Positions 1 through 8,899 of a stretch of DNA of 64,000 bases are shown here, piece after piece. The DNA is taken from positions 1 through 64,000 of the forward strand of contig NZ_PNYA01000010.1 in the NCBI RefSeq assembly GCF_002879885.1. Reading direction: 5' to 3'. The stretch comes from Trinickia dabaoshanensis. GTDB lineage: Bacteria > Pseudomonadota > Gammaproteobacteria > Burkholderiales > Burkholderiaceae. How positions within the stretch are numbered: the stretch's first letter is position 1; each line of letters opens with the position of its first letter. The notes below the pieces were generated by a model. The model searched no databases, was not told the origin of the DNA, and saw only the letters and a list, made by a program, of their open reading frames with translations. The position numbers were made by a program, and so were the translations under genes.

Positions 1-1
1 A

Positions 2-73
2 AGTTCAGGCGGGGGCACGTTGCCCGCCTACCAACGGGTCGCACGCGCGAATCTCGGGCAGCAAGGCATTTGA
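2..73 (+). CDS. C-terminus of an upstream T4SS gene (partial)
   Basis: An open frame entering from the left edge ends at TGA 71-73 and gives a 23-residue tail ending LGQQGI. The next gene starts 16 nt later with its own ribosome site, so this is probably the last part of the preceding gene of the same operon. Its position before virB5 would suit a VirB4- or VirB6-type component, but too little is present to identify it. Confidence 0.4.
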   Translation, partial: SSGGGTLPAYQRVARANLGQQGI

Positions 74-89
74 AGGTGAGGTGGTCATC

Positions 90-785
90 ATGACAGGACG
101 ATTCAAGATGGTGGGCGCTGCGATCGTGTGGCTGATGTTTTCTTCTTCGAGCCATGCGCAGGGCATCCCGGTCTTCGACGCGCAGAACGTGCTCCAGGCT
201 ATTGCCACTGTCGGACAGCTCGAGCAAGAGGTCCAGCAGGAGATCCAGATTTACCAGTCAACGGTGGGCACTCGTGGCTTTGGCGCGCTGCTTAACAATC
301 CGGTGCTCGCGAACTCGCTGCCGTCAAACTGGCAGAGCGTCTACACCGCTGTACAGAACGGAGGCTATGCCGGGCTCACTGGTAGTGCTCAGGCGCTGCG
401 GTCGGCAAGCGAAATCTATGACTGTGCCGACCAGGCGGGCATCGATCAGCAGGTGTGCCAGCGCGCGCTGAACAAGCCATTTCAGGACAAGGCGTTCGGC
501 ATGCAGGCGTACCAGACCGAACTGCAGGAGCTGGACAAAACCCAGAGTCTGATGCAGCAAATCGACGTCACGCAGGATCCGAAAGGCATCGCGGAACTGC
601 AGGCGCGCATTCAGACCGAGACGACGGCGGTCGGCGACGAAATGACGAAACTGCAGCTCTTCAGAATGCTGGCCGACACGGAAGACAAGCTTGTCGCCGA
701 GCAGCAGAGCGAATTGATACTGAGCCGGGCGAGTAATACTGTCCGGCTGCAGGACCAGATGGTACCGGCTTCGTTCGGAAACTGA
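90..785 (+). CDS. virB5: VirB5-like minor pilus/T4SS protein
   Basis: VirB5 proteins are exported minor pilus components of type IV secretion systems. The N-terminus has a hydrophobic signal sequence ending near SSSSHA, followed by a mostly helical, Gln/Glu-rich chain, as in VirB5/TrbJ. Two cysteines (CADQAG and VCQRA) lie mid-protein. The start at ATG 90 follows an AGGTGAGG-type ribosome site; a GTG at 81 in the same frame would overlap that site. It is followed 10 nt later by a lipoprotein gene and then by virB8-virB11, which supports the assignment more strongly than sequence alone. No virB6 gene follows it, unlike the classical order. Confidence 0.75.
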   Translation: MTGRFKMVGAAIVWLMFSSSSHAQGIPVFDAQNVLQAIATVGQLEQEVQQEIQIYQSTVGTRGFGALLNNPVLANSLPSNWQSVYTAVQNGGYAGLTGSAQALRSASEIYDCADQAGIDQQVCQRALNKPFQDKAFGMQAYQTELQELDKTQSLMQQIDVTQDPKGIAELQARIQTETTAVGDEMTKLQLFRMLADTEDKLVAEQQSELILSRASNTVRLQDQMVPASFGN

Positions 786-795
786 GGAGGCGGCC

Positions 796-987
796 ATGAG
801 CCTCAACTTTCGAATCCTTCTTTCAATTAGCTTAGTACTACTAATTGATGGATGTGTTTCCGGTCCGCCGAAGCCGGTTCTGCCGGACGGCTCACATCGG
901 GTTCCCATCAACCGTGCGCCGCCTGTTCCGCCCGCGCCCAGTCCGTCCGCGTTGCCACGCGCGTCAGTAGGGGGAGGTGGACGATGA
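796..987 (+). CDS. virB7: VirB7-like small lipoprotein
   Basis: A 63-residue protein with a lipoprotein signal: a short hydrophobic stretch and a lipobox ending in Cys (LLIDGC, Cys at about residue 20). The mature part is Pro-rich with a Gly-rich end. In T4SS the VirB7 lipoprotein anchors VirB9 and VirB10 in the outer-membrane core. Size, lipobox and position directly before virB8 fit that role, although VirB7 sequences are poorly conserved. A GAGGAGG ribosome site precedes the ATG, and its TGA overlaps the ATG of virB8 (ATGA), indicating coupled translation. Confidence 0.65.
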   Translation: MSLNFRILLSISLVLLIDGCVSGPPKPVLPDGSHRVPINRAPPVPPAPSPSALPRASVGGGGR

Positions 988-1691
988 GTGACTTTCACGA
1001 CTACGGACGCGTGCTTGATATCGAGGCGTCGCTTACGCACTTGCAGGAGCGATCGGAGAGGCGGGCTTGGCATGTCGCTTACGGCGCCGTCGGCGTCGCT
1101 GTGCTGAGCGTTGCGGCGCTTGCCGTCATGGTCCCGTTCTACCGCGTCGTTCCGCTGCCGATCGAGGTCGACCGCCTGACGGGAGAAGCGCAGGTGATCG
1201 ACGTGCTCGACGCACGGCACGTCCATACGAAGGAAATCCAGGACAAGCATTGGGTCGAGGCGTACGTGCGGGAGCGCGAGCGCTACAACTGGGGCCTGCT
1301 GCAGATGGATTACGACGACGTGCTCGCAATGAGCGATGACGTGGTCGCGCGCGACTACCGCTCTATCTACAGTGGCCCCGACGCGCTGGATCGGCAGCTC
1401 GGACCGAACGTCGAGCGGCGGGTGCGGATTGTCTCGACCACGCTGCCACCGGACGAACCGGGCCACGCGGTCGTCCATATCGAGCGCAGGACGTTCAAGA
1501 ACGGCGAAGCGAATGCGGAGCCTGCTCAGCGCTTCGTGATCACGCTGGCCTACACCTATCGGCCGCCGGTCTTTACTCGCGAAAGCGTAGCCGTTGCGAA
1601 TCCGTTTGGGTTCAAGGTCACCGCTTACAGCCGCGATCCGGAATATACGCCGCCTGCCGCGTCGGCAGCCGCAGCCGGAGGGGCGCCATGA
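984..1691 (+). CDS. virB8: VirB8 inner-membrane T4SS protein
   Basis: VirB8 is a bitopic inner-membrane assembly factor of the T4SS. The 235-residue protein has a short cytoplasmic N-terminus, one membrane segment at about residues 29-53, then a periplasmic NTF2-like domain carrying the family pattern RYNWGLLQMDYD followed by a conserved YRSIYSG-type segment. The start at ATG 984 overlaps the lipoprotein stop; an open frame extends upstream but lacks a better start. A GGGGGAGG ribosome site lies just before it. It overlaps virB9 by 4 nt. Confidence 0.9.
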   Translation: MSDFHDYGRVLDIEASLTHLQERSERRAWHVAYGAVGVAVLSVAALAVMVPFYRVVPLPIEVDRLTGEAQVIDVLDARHVHTKEIQDKHWVEAYVRERERYNWGLLQMDYDDVLAMSDDVVARDYRSIYSGPDALDRQLGPNVERRVRIVSTTLPPDEPGHAVVHIERRTFKNGEANAEPAQRFVITLAYTYRPPVFTRESVAVANPFGFKVTAYSRDPEYTPPAASAAAAGGAP

Positions 1692-2530
1692 AAGCCGACT
1701 GGAAAGCGCTTGCCCTGATGTTGCTTTGGCTCATGACTCTGATGATGGCGAGTCCTGTAGCGCGTGCCTATACGGTGCCGGGCTGGTCCGACGATTCGCG
1801 GGTGCGGCAGGTCGTCTATCGGTCCGACGCGGTCGTGCGGATCGAGGCGCAGCGCGGCTTCGCTACGCACATCGCTCTCGATCCGCAAGAGCATATTCAG
1901 GTAGCGGCGCCCGGCGATCGCGACGGCTGGCAGATCGTCGCGAACAAGGGCGACCACGACGTCTACCTCAAGCCGCAACTCGTAGCACACGATTCGAATC
2001 TGGAAATCCGCACCGACAAGCGCAGCTACAGCTTCGACCTTGTTGTGCTGCCCATCAAGGCGAGATTCGGCAACGACGAGGAGATGTACCGCGTGACCTT
2101 TGTCTACCCGGACCAGGCGAAAGCGCAGGCACAGGCCCAAAGCGATGCGGCGTTGGTTGCCGAACGGTTGGCGCGGCCACCCGCGGTACGAAACGCCCAG
2201 TATTCGATGCAGGTCATGCCGCACTCGGACGATATTGCGCCGACCGCAGCATGGGACGACGGCCAATTCACCTACATTCGCATCCCGGCCAACCGGCGCA
2301 TTCCGGCGATCTTTCGTGTGGCTGACGATGGAACGGAGAGCACAGTCGACAGGCATATGGAAGGTGACACGATTGTCGTTCACGAGGTGGCCAAGCGCTT
2401 CGTGCTCCGTCTGGGCGACGAGGTCGTGGGAATCTGGAATGACGCTTACGACATGGACGGCGTGCCGCCACGTGACGGGACGACTGTCGACGGCGTGAAG
2501 CGCGTTTTGCGGAGTCACGATGATGAATGA
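1688..2530 (+). CDS. virB9: VirB9 outer-membrane core T4SS protein
   Basis: VirB9 forms the outer-membrane core complex with VirB7 and VirB10. This 280-residue protein has a signal peptide ending near PVARA, then two beta-rich parts: an N-terminal domain with the family pattern DSRVRQVVY and a C-terminal domain containing FTYIRIPANRRIPAIF and FVLRLGDEVVGIWN, both typical of VirB9/TrbG. It overlaps virB8 by 4 nt and virB10 by 11 nt, so the three core genes are translationally linked. Confidence 0.92.
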   Translation: MKADWKALALMLLWLMTLMMASPVARAYTVPGWSDDSRVRQVVYRSDAVVRIEAQRGFATHIALDPQEHIQVAAPGDRDGWQIVANKGDHDVYLKPQLVAHDSNLEIRTDKRSYSFDLVVLPIKARFGNDEEMYRVTFVYPDQAKAQAQAQSDAALVAERLARPPAVRNAQYSMQVMPHSDDIAPTAAWDDGQFTYIRIPANRRIPAIFRVADDGTESTVDRHMEGDTIVVHEVAKRFVLRLGDEVVGIWNDAYDMDGVPPRDGTTVDGVKRVLRSHDDE

Positions 2531-3761
2531 CCCGTTGAACGATCACCGGCCTCGCAACACGATTGAACCGGACGAAGCTGTCGATCGGGGAGCGAATGAG
2601 CACGACCGCGATCCGGGTCGGGCGGACGGCGGGTTCGCGGATCGTGGCATGCCGGCACTGGGCCAGTACCGAAGCGCACGCCCACGGGCGTGGTGGCTGA
2701 CGCCGCTTGTCGTCGTCCTCGTCGCGGGCGCCGGCGCGGTCTGGACGGTCCATACGTTCCTTACCCGTCACGATGCGCAGGCGAAAGCGCGTCGTGACGC
2801 GATAGCCGAAGCCGCACCTGCGGGCCGGATATTTAAGGATGTACCTGCATCGGCGGCGAGCACTGCTGCTGAATCAAAGGCGGCGCGAGCAGAAGCGGTG
2901 GCCTCTGCGCCCGTCGCGAATCGCATACCCGTCTCGGGCCGGACGCAGCCCGCGCGCAGCTACTACGACGCGCCCCTGCTGGCCACCGGTACGAGGTGCG
3001 AGGCGAACGGTCGGGAAGGTGAGCTGCCGACACAAGCAATTTCGGGTGGTGTCGCGGACGGTGCTTCGGCGCTGGGAGCGGGCCGCGCGCTAGGTGCATC
3101 GGGACGGAGCGGCACTGGAGCGCTCGCGCAGGCGTTGACGCCGACCGCCACGCCGCGGGCGAGGGCGGGCATGCTTGGCAACCGCAGCCTGATTCTGGCA
3201 CAGGGCGCAAAAATCGACTGCGCCGGGGACACCGGGTTCGATTCGACAGAAGCGGGGATCTCCACCTGCACGGTGACAAAGAACGTCTATTCCGACGACG
3301 GGAAGGTGGTGCTGATCGAGCGCGGCTCGCAGATCAACAGTGAGTATCGCTCGAACCTGTCGCCCGGGCAAAAGCGTGCCTTCATTCTCGCCGCGCGGAT
3401 CAAGACGCCCAATGGGGTGACTGTCCAGATCGATTCGCCGGTAGCCGACGCGCTCGGTCGCATGGGGATCGACGGCTATGTGGACAACCACTGGGGCCAG
3501 CGTATCGGTGCGGCACTGCTGCTTGGCATGACTCAGGACGCGATCGGCTATCTCGCCACACGCGGCGGCAATAGCAACAGCTCGGTCGTTTATCAGAACA
3601 CCGAGCAGCAGGGCAACGACATGGCCACGCGCGTTCTCGACCGGACGATCAGCATTCCGCCGACGCTCACGCAAAACCAGGGTGCGGAGTTCACGATTGT
3701 CGTGGCGCGCGACCTCGATTTCGGAACGGTGTATGCGCTCCAGCCGGAGGGATCGCGATGA
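2520..3761 (+). CDS. virB10: VirB10 T4SS core protein
   Basis: VirB10 spans the envelope and transmits energy state to the outer-membrane channel. The 413-residue protein has a cytoplasmic N-terminus, one membrane segment at about residues 57-82 (WWLTPLVVVLVAGAG), a Pro/Ala-rich linker and the C-terminal beta-barrel domain with the family signature GSQINSEYRSNL and AEFTIVVARDLDF. Two start codons, ATG 2520 and ATG 2523, both follow GGAG at 2511-2514; the first is used here. The stop overlaps virB11 (ATGA). Confidence 0.93.
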   Translation: MMNDPLNDHRPRNTIEPDEAVDRGANEHDRDPGRADGGFADRGMPALGQYRSARPRAWWLTPLVVVLVAGAGAVWTVHTFLTRHDAQAKARRDAIAEAAPAGRIFKDVPASAASTAAESKAARAEAVASAPVANRIPVSGRTQPARSYYDAPLLATGTRCEANGREGELPTQAISGGVADGASALGAGRALGASGRSGTGALAQALTPTATPRARAGMLGNRSLILAQGAKIDCAGDTGFDSTEAGISTCTVTKNVYSDDGKVVLIERGSQINSEYRSNLSPGQKRAFILAARIKTPNGVTVQIDSPVADALGRMGIDGYVDNHWGQRIGAALLLGMTQDAIGYLATRGGNSNSSVVYQNTEQQGNDMATRVLDRTISIPPTLTQNQGAEFTIVVARDLDFGTVYALQPEGSR

Positions 3762-4873
3762 ATTGCACTGACAGAACAAATCGGATTGACGATAGGGTGC
3801 TTGCACGCCTTCCCGACGACGCATCGGTGCGTGAGTTGATGCGGCCGTTTGCGCCGATGCTCGACGACGCCGACGTGACAGAGTTGGTCATCAATCGGCC
3901 GCAGCGCGTCCTCACCGAGACCCATCGTGGCTGGCACGGTTACGACTACGCCGATCTCGACTACGAGCGTCTGATGTCCTTCGCGGTGGCTGTGGCGACG
4001 CTGACGAACCAGGAGGTGTCCGCCCAGCATCCGGTCCTGTCGGCATTGTTGCCAGGGAACGCGCGTATTCAGATCGTCGTGCCACCGGTTGTTCCATCGC
4101 GCACGGTTTCGATCACGATCCGCCGGCCGTCTTCGCGCGAGAAGACGCTCGATGCGTACCGGGAAGAAGGGTTGTTCGACGATACCGTGTGGCGTCGTCC
4201 AGACGGTATCGACACCGTGTTGCCGATGTTGCTGCCGCAGGAGCGCAAGCTCGTCCACCACCTCGAAGCACGGGACTGGTGTGCATTTTTCGAGCTGGCG
4301 GTGACCTCGCGTCTGAACATCGTCATCGTGGGAAACACAGGTTCCGGCAAAACCAGCCTGATGAAGACGCTGTGCCGCTCGATTGCGTCGACTGAGCGCA
4401 TCGTCACGATCCAGGACGTCCGGGAAATCTTTCTGCCTCACATCGAGAACTGCGTGCATCTGACGTACAGCAAGGGCGGACACGGTCAGGCACATGTGAC
4501 GCCGGCCGACCTGATCGCAAGTGCGATGCGCATGCGCCCCGACCGCGTGCTTCTTGCTGAGCTGCGCGGCGCGGAAGCCTACGACTTCCTGAAGCTGCTG
4601 ACAACGGGCCACGCTGGCTCGATCACAAGCTATCACGCACCGAATGCCACGGTGGCGGTGGAGCGCTTTGCGCTGATGGCCAAGGAACATCCGGAAGCTG
4701 CTGCATATGACGATGGGGCGCTCAAGCGCCTGTTATTCCTGACTATCGACGTGGTGGCGCACGTGGAGGCACATGCGCTCTACAACGACGCCGGCGAGCA
4801 AGTAGGAAAGCGCTGGGGCATGACGGAAATCTGGTTTGATCCCGTGCGCAAGGCGCGCACGACCTTCGCGTGA
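3758..4873 (+). CDS. virB11: VirB11 T4SS ATPase
   Basis: VirB11 is the hexameric traffic ATPase that drives T4SS assembly and transfer. This 371-residue protein has the expected N-terminal domain and a C-terminal RecA-like domain with Walker A GNTGSGKTS at about residue 190, an Asp box near VTIQDVREIF, a Walker B region RMRPDRVLLAELRGAEAY and the His box TTGHAGSITSYHA. Length is normal for the family. The start overlaps the virB10 stop by 4 nt and has GGAGG before it. Confidence 0.95.
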   Translation: MNCTDRTNRIDDRVLARLPDDASVRELMRPFAPMLDDADVTELVINRPQRVLTETHRGWHGYDYADLDYERLMSFAVAVATLTNQEVSAQHPVLSALLPGNARIQIVVPPVVPSRTVSITIRRPSSREKTLDAYREEGLFDDTVWRRPDGIDTVLPMLLPQERKLVHHLEARDWCAFFELAVTSRLNIVIVGNTGSGKTSLMKTLCRSIASTERIVTIQDVREIFLPHIENCVHLTYSKGGHGQAHVTPADLIASAMRMRPDRVLLAELRGAEAYDFLKLLTTGHAGSITSYHAPNATVAVERFALMAKEHPEAAAYDDGALKRLLFLTIDVVAHVEAHALYNDAGEQVGKRWGMTEIWFDPVRKARTTFA

Positions 4874-4880
4874 GGCCGAT

Positions 4881-5282
4881 ATGAACGCGAACGGCAAATC
4901 CTTAACAATTGTGAACGGCGCCAGCGCTACCGCTTTCCACGCACGGTCAGCCCTGGTTGCGCTCGCCGTACTGGCGATCGTCGCCGTCAGTGTGCTGGCG
5001 TCGATGTGGGCCGCGTCATTCTTCCTCTACGCCAGCCTGCGGTGGAATCCGCTGCATGCCGGTCTATGGGGCTGGCCAGATGCTTTACTCGCGTGCCTGC
5101 ACGGTCAGATGCCGAACGCCGGACGGCGTCTGGCTGGTGCGGCGCTGCTGGGCGTGCTGACTACGGTGGGCGGTCCGGCGATTGGCTTGTACACCCTGTG
5201 GGAAAGTACCGGACGGCGGCGCCTATATGGCAGTGCCCGTTTCGCCAGCGAAGCGGAAATCCGCGCGGCGGGGTTGCTATGA
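4881..5282 (+). CDS. virD4: N-terminal membrane part of split VirD4
   Basis: A 133-residue protein with two membrane segments (about residues 22-46 and 72-98) that ends with LYGSARFASEAEIRAAGLL. That pattern, GSARxA followed by an AGLL-type end, is what joins the membrane anchor to the ATPase domain in one-piece VirD4/TraG coupling proteins. Here the frame stops and the ATPase part starts in another frame with a 4-nt ATGA overlap. The start ATG 4881 lies 8 nt after virB11. Anchor (133) plus ATPase (578 residues) together make a normal-size coupling protein, so this is either a true gene fission or a frameshift. Confidence 0.8.
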   Translation: MNANGKSLTIVNGASATAFHARSALVALAVLAIVAVSVLASMWAASFFLYASLRWNPLHAGLWGWPDALLACLHGQMPNAGRRLAGAALLGVLTTVGGPAIGLYTLWESTGRRRLYGSARFASEAEIRAAGLL

Positions 5283-7015
5283 ACACGCCAACCAACATCA
5301 AGGCACCGGCCTTAGTCGTTGGTGTCTGGCGCGGGCGCTATCTGCGGTTTTACGGTCAGCAATTCGTGCTGCTGGCCGCCCCCGCGCGCTCAGGCAAGGG
5401 CGTCGGCATCGTGATCCCGAATCTTTTGACCTACCCCGATTCGGTCGTCGTGCTCGACATCAAGCGCGAAAACTATGCGCTAACCTCGGGGTTCCGCCGC
5501 GCGCACGGTCAGGATGTCTATCTGTTCGACCCGTTCGCGGAGGATGCCCGAACCCACCGGTATAACCCGCTGTTGGCGATCTCGGACGGGCTCTTTCGCG
5601 TGGGTGACATCCTCGCTATCGGCTACGCGCTGTATCCGGCCGGCGGCCATGATGATTTCTGGAAGGATCAGGCGCGCAACCTTTTTCTCGGCATCGCGCT
5701 CTTGCTCTGCGAGTGGCGCGACGCGCGAAGGGCTGGCAAGGGCGCGTCGATACCCGACTATCCCGTCACCATAGGTGAGGTGCTGCGGCAGTCGTCGGGC
5801 AATGGCATGCCGGTGAAATCGTATCTGCAGCGCGCGCTGGTCCAGCATCGCGGGCTGCTGAGCGGGTCCTGCGTCGATGCGCTCAATCGCTTCCTGTCGA
5901 ACGACGACAAGGTGCTGGCGAGCATTCTCGCGACATTCCACGCACCGCTCACGATCTGGGCAAACCCGATCGTCGATGCGGCAACCAGCGCCAACGACTT
6001 TGACTTGCGCGACGTGCGCCGGCGGCAGATGTCGATCTATGTCGGGATCACGCCGGACCACCTGTCCGAGGCGGCACTCGTTGTCAATCTGCTGTTCTCA
6101 CAGCTCGTCAACCTGAACACGAAGCAGTTGCCCGAAGCGGATCCAACGCTGCGTTTTCAGTGTTTGCTGCTGCTCGATGAAATGACGGCGATCGGCAAGA
6201 TCCATATCATCGCCCGCGCGGTTGCCTACATGGCCGGCTACAACCTGCGGCTGCTTTCCATTGTTCAATCGATCGCACAGTTGGAATCTGTCTACGGTCG
6301 GGCCGATGCACGTACGTTCATTACGAACCACGCGATGCAGATCCTTTACGCGCCTCGTGAGCAGAAGGACGCGAACGACTACTCGGAGATGCTCGGGACG
6401 TTCACCGAACAGTCGCGAAGCGTCAGCCGCCCAAGTGCGATGTTCGGTGGCCGAGGTGGCGCGAGCGAGAGCCTGTCGGAGCAGCGTCGCCCGCTGTTGC
6501 TACCACAGGAACTGAAAGAGCTCGGGCGGGAGAAGGAAATCATCGTCCTCGAGAACACCAAGCCGATCCTGGCCGACAAGATCTGCTACTGGCGCGATGC
6601 CGAGTTCGCCTCGCGCATAGTCGCCGCGCCGTCCGTCCCGGCATTGAATCTCGCTCGCTTTACGGCTCAGGTGGAGCGGCGCCTGCGTGAGGTGCAGCCC
6701 GAGGACGTCGATTTCGAGGGCGCATGCGACATCCATTTGCCTGCCGAGTATCTGGAAATCCTGCAGGCGTGGGATCCACGCGATTTGCCGCCGAGCCTGT
6801 CGGACCTGACTGAAGACGAGGCCACCGCGTATGTCGAGCGGCATTTCATGCTGCTCGGTGTGCCGGCGGAACGCGTCACGCGAGCGACGAGGCGGCTTTC
6901 GGTTGCGGACCTTGATGTTGCCGAGTTGCGGCCTGTCCGATCGAGCCGAGCCAAGCGCGGATCGACGTCGCGCGGCGCGTCGAACGTGGTGCCGATCGAG
7001 GGAGCACGTCAATGA
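5279..7015 (+). CDS. virD4: ATPase part of split VirD4/TraG coupling protein
   Basis: The type IV coupling protein carries the relaxosome to the secretion channel. This 578-residue product has Walker A (APARSGKG, about residue 33-41), the following VGIVIPNLL segment, Walker B (LLLLDEMTAIGK) and the conserved LLSIVQSIAQLESVYG stretch of VirD4/TraG. Walker A lies much nearer the N-terminus than usual because the membrane anchor is encoded by the preceding overlapping gene. The ATG at 5279 overlaps that gene's TGA; only a weak GGGG lies upstream, so it probably depends on coupled translation. Its own stop overlaps the next ATG at 7012. Confidence 0.93.
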   Translation: MNTPTNIKAPALVVGVWRGRYLRFYGQQFVLLAAPARSGKGVGIVIPNLLTYPDSVVVLDIKRENYALTSGFRRAHGQDVYLFDPFAEDARTHRYNPLLAISDGLFRVGDILAIGYALYPAGGHDDFWKDQARNLFLGIALLLCEWRDARRAGKGASIPDYPVTIGEVLRQSSGNGMPVKSYLQRALVQHRGLLSGSCVDALNRFLSNDDKVLASILATFHAPLTIWANPIVDAATSANDFDLRDVRRRQMSIYVGITPDHLSEAALVVNLLFSQLVNLNTKQLPEADPTLRFQCLLLLDEMTAIGKIHIIARAVAYMAGYNLRLLSIVQSIAQLESVYGRADARTFITNHAMQILYAPREQKDANDYSEMLGTFTEQSRSVSRPSAMFGGRGGASESLSEQRRPLLLPQELKELGREKEIIVLENTKPILADKICYWRDAEFASRIVAAPSVPALNLARFTAQVERRLREVQPEDVDFEGACDIHLPAEYLEILQAWDPRDLPPSLSDLTEDEATAYVERHFMLLGVPAERVTRATRRLSVADLDVAELRPVRSSRAKRGSTSRGASNVVPIEGARQ

Positions 7016-8853
7016 GCCAGCCCTACGTGGACGAGACGGCGCGCGTGCGTGCTGCGCTGGCGGTGATCCCCGCAGACGACTATGGAACATGGGTCGACAT
7101 GGCCTTTGCGCTCAAGAGCGGGTTGGGCGATGCCGGCTTTGAGATTTGGGACGAGTGGAGCCGTACCGCCGCCAACTATAACGAGCGCGCCGCCCGCACG
7201 ACCTGGCGATCGGCGAAGCAGACGGGCGGCAAGACGCTCGCGTCGCTCTTTTGGCTGGCTCGGCAGCACGGCTTCGAGCTCAAACGCTCGGCGTATCCGG
7301 ATCGGATGGCGACCGCACTGGCGCCGCGCCCCGACGTGCTCGAGCAGCGTTCGCGCGAAGAAGCGCGCCAGCGAGCCCGTCATGCGGCGGTGGCTCGCGA
7401 GGCCCAAGCGATCTGGGAGTGGGCGCGGCCGGTCGGTCCTGAACATCCCTATCTCGTGCGCAAGCACCTTGAGCCGGTGCCGACACTACGCGAGCTTGAA
7501 GCCCCCGAATTGCATGCGCTACTGGGCTATGTCCCAGCGAGCGAAGCGTGGCCGCTTACCGGACGCGTGCTCGTCGTGCCGTTCTGGATCGGCGAGGCCA
7601 TGTCGACGCTCGAGCTCATCGACGAGTACGGGCGCAAGTCATCGCTGGCCGGAGGGCTCAAGAAAGGCGGCTACTGGATTGCCGGGGCGCCCCCAAGCAA
7701 GGCAGAGCCCGCCAGTCCGATTCTGATCGGCGAAGGGATGGCGACGGTGCTCTCAGCGCATCGCGCGACGGGCTGGGTGGCGCTTGCGAGTCTGTCGAGC
7801 GCAACGTTGCCGCAGGTTGCGGCCATTGTGCGAGAGCGATTTCCCGATGTCGAGTTGGTGGTGCTGGGTGACCTTGGCCCAGGCGAAATCAAGGCGCGCG
7901 AGGCTGCGCAAGCGTCGCGTGCCTATCTGGCGCTGCCCGTATTCGCGAATGACGCGCGGATTGACGACAAGGTGCCGACCGACTTCAACGACATGGCGGT
8001 GCTATCGAGCTTCTCGCGAGTGGGCGATCGTCTTCGAGAGATTGTGTATCGGCATAGCGAGCCGGTGCAGCCGGCGGCACATCTGGAAATTGGCGAGGTG
8101 CCGGGCGAACGGAGGGAGGAAGTGATGAGTAACGTGAAAGAAAAGCTGGTGACGGAAGCTCAGGAGCCTTCGCGGCGCCGCGCGTCGAAGCGCGGGGAGC
8201 CGAAGCAGGTAACGCCGCCGGAATCGCCCCCTCCGGCGGCGGCCCCAGTAACGACGGAGCCTGCTGCCACGGTGGCACCTGCCGGCGAACCTTCGGCGGC
8301 CACTGCGGTCACCTCGCGGCAATTCGCACCGACTCGCCCGCCGGTCGGCGAACCCCTGTTCGCCGTCGCGGATGTGCCGAACGAGGTCAGGGCGCTGGCC
8401 GAGCATCGTTTCGGCTCACCGCTGCGGATGGCGACGCCACGCGAGAACGGCGGACCGTACCGCGGCGAAGTCTTCAACACCGAGCACTACCTGATTCAGG
8501 AGGTTGCTACGCGCAGCGTAGTGTTCCATCCGAAGGCGCAGATGGAGTTCGTGTCGGAGCGACTGCGATGGATGGATGAGAACGCGCGGCTGAACGGCTC
8601 GGAGTTGCAAGTCGGGTATGACGGCGACCACCCGAAAGTCTATCCGTGGGATCGTGCGCGCGACCTGCTGGAACGTACTGTGGGGTCGCTCAAGAAATCC
8701 GCGCGGGAACTGAATTTCAGTCCGAACCTCGAGGTGATGCTCGATCAGTTGCAGACGCGATCGTGGGCTCGCATACGCGAGGCCCGTGCGGCGGCGCTTG
8801 AGCAGTCGAAGGAGCGGGCCGGGTCGCAGGATCCAAACGGGCCGGATCGGTAA
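7012..8853 (+). CDS. PriCT-2/Toprim primase-like plasmid protein
   Basis: A 613-residue TraC-type plasmid primase-like protein. Residues about 10-85 match the PriCT-2 domain (WVDMAFALKSGLGD, WDEWSRTAANYN, TTWRSAK). Residues about 130-350 form a Toprim-like domain, with ILIGEGMATVLSAH as the acidic nucleotidyl motif and VELVVLGDLGPGE as the second. A Pro/Ala-rich linker (about 370-445) leads to a C-terminal domain with YRGEVFNTEHYLIQEV, which resembles the KfrB-type segment of plasmid proteins. Such proteins prime or accompany the transferred strand in conjugation. No archaeo-eukaryotic primase catalytic domain was recognised, so activity is uncertain. Confidence 0.8.
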   Translation: MSQPYVDETARVRAALAVIPADDYGTWVDMAFALKSGLGDAGFEIWDEWSRTAANYNERAARTTWRSAKQTGGKTLASLFWLARQHGFELKRSAYPDRMATALAPRPDVLEQRSREEARQRARHAAVAREAQAIWEWARPVGPEHPYLVRKHLEPVPTLRELEAPELHALLGYVPASEAWPLTGRVLVVPFWIGEAMSTLELIDEYGRKSSLAGGLKKGGYWIAGAPPSKAEPASPILIGEGMATVLSAHRATGWVALASLSSATLPQVAAIVRERFPDVELVVLGDLGPGEIKAREAAQASRAYLALPVFANDARIDDKVPTDFNDMAVLSSFSRVGDRLREIVYRHSEPVQPAAHLEIGEVPGERREEVMSNVKEKLVTEAQEPSRRRASKRGEPKQVTPPESPPPAAAPVTTEPAATVAPAGEPSAATAVTSRQFAPTRPPVGEPLFAVADVPNEVRALAEHRFGSPLRMATPRENGGPYRGEVFNTEHYLIQEVATRSVVFHPKAQMEFVSERLRWMDENARLNGSELQVGYDGDHPKVYPWDRARDLLERTVGSLKKSARELNFSPNLEVMLDQLQTRSWARIREARAAALEQSKERAGSQDPNGPDR

Positions 8854-8899
8854 CCGCCCGCGAGTCACCAATCGCGGCAAATCAGAACGGAGTCGCACA

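Noticed and set aside
324-1478. A long 384-codon open frame on the - strand
   Set aside because: It lies entirely opposite virB5-virB8, is Arg/His-rich and has no domain; high GC content produces such shadow frames.
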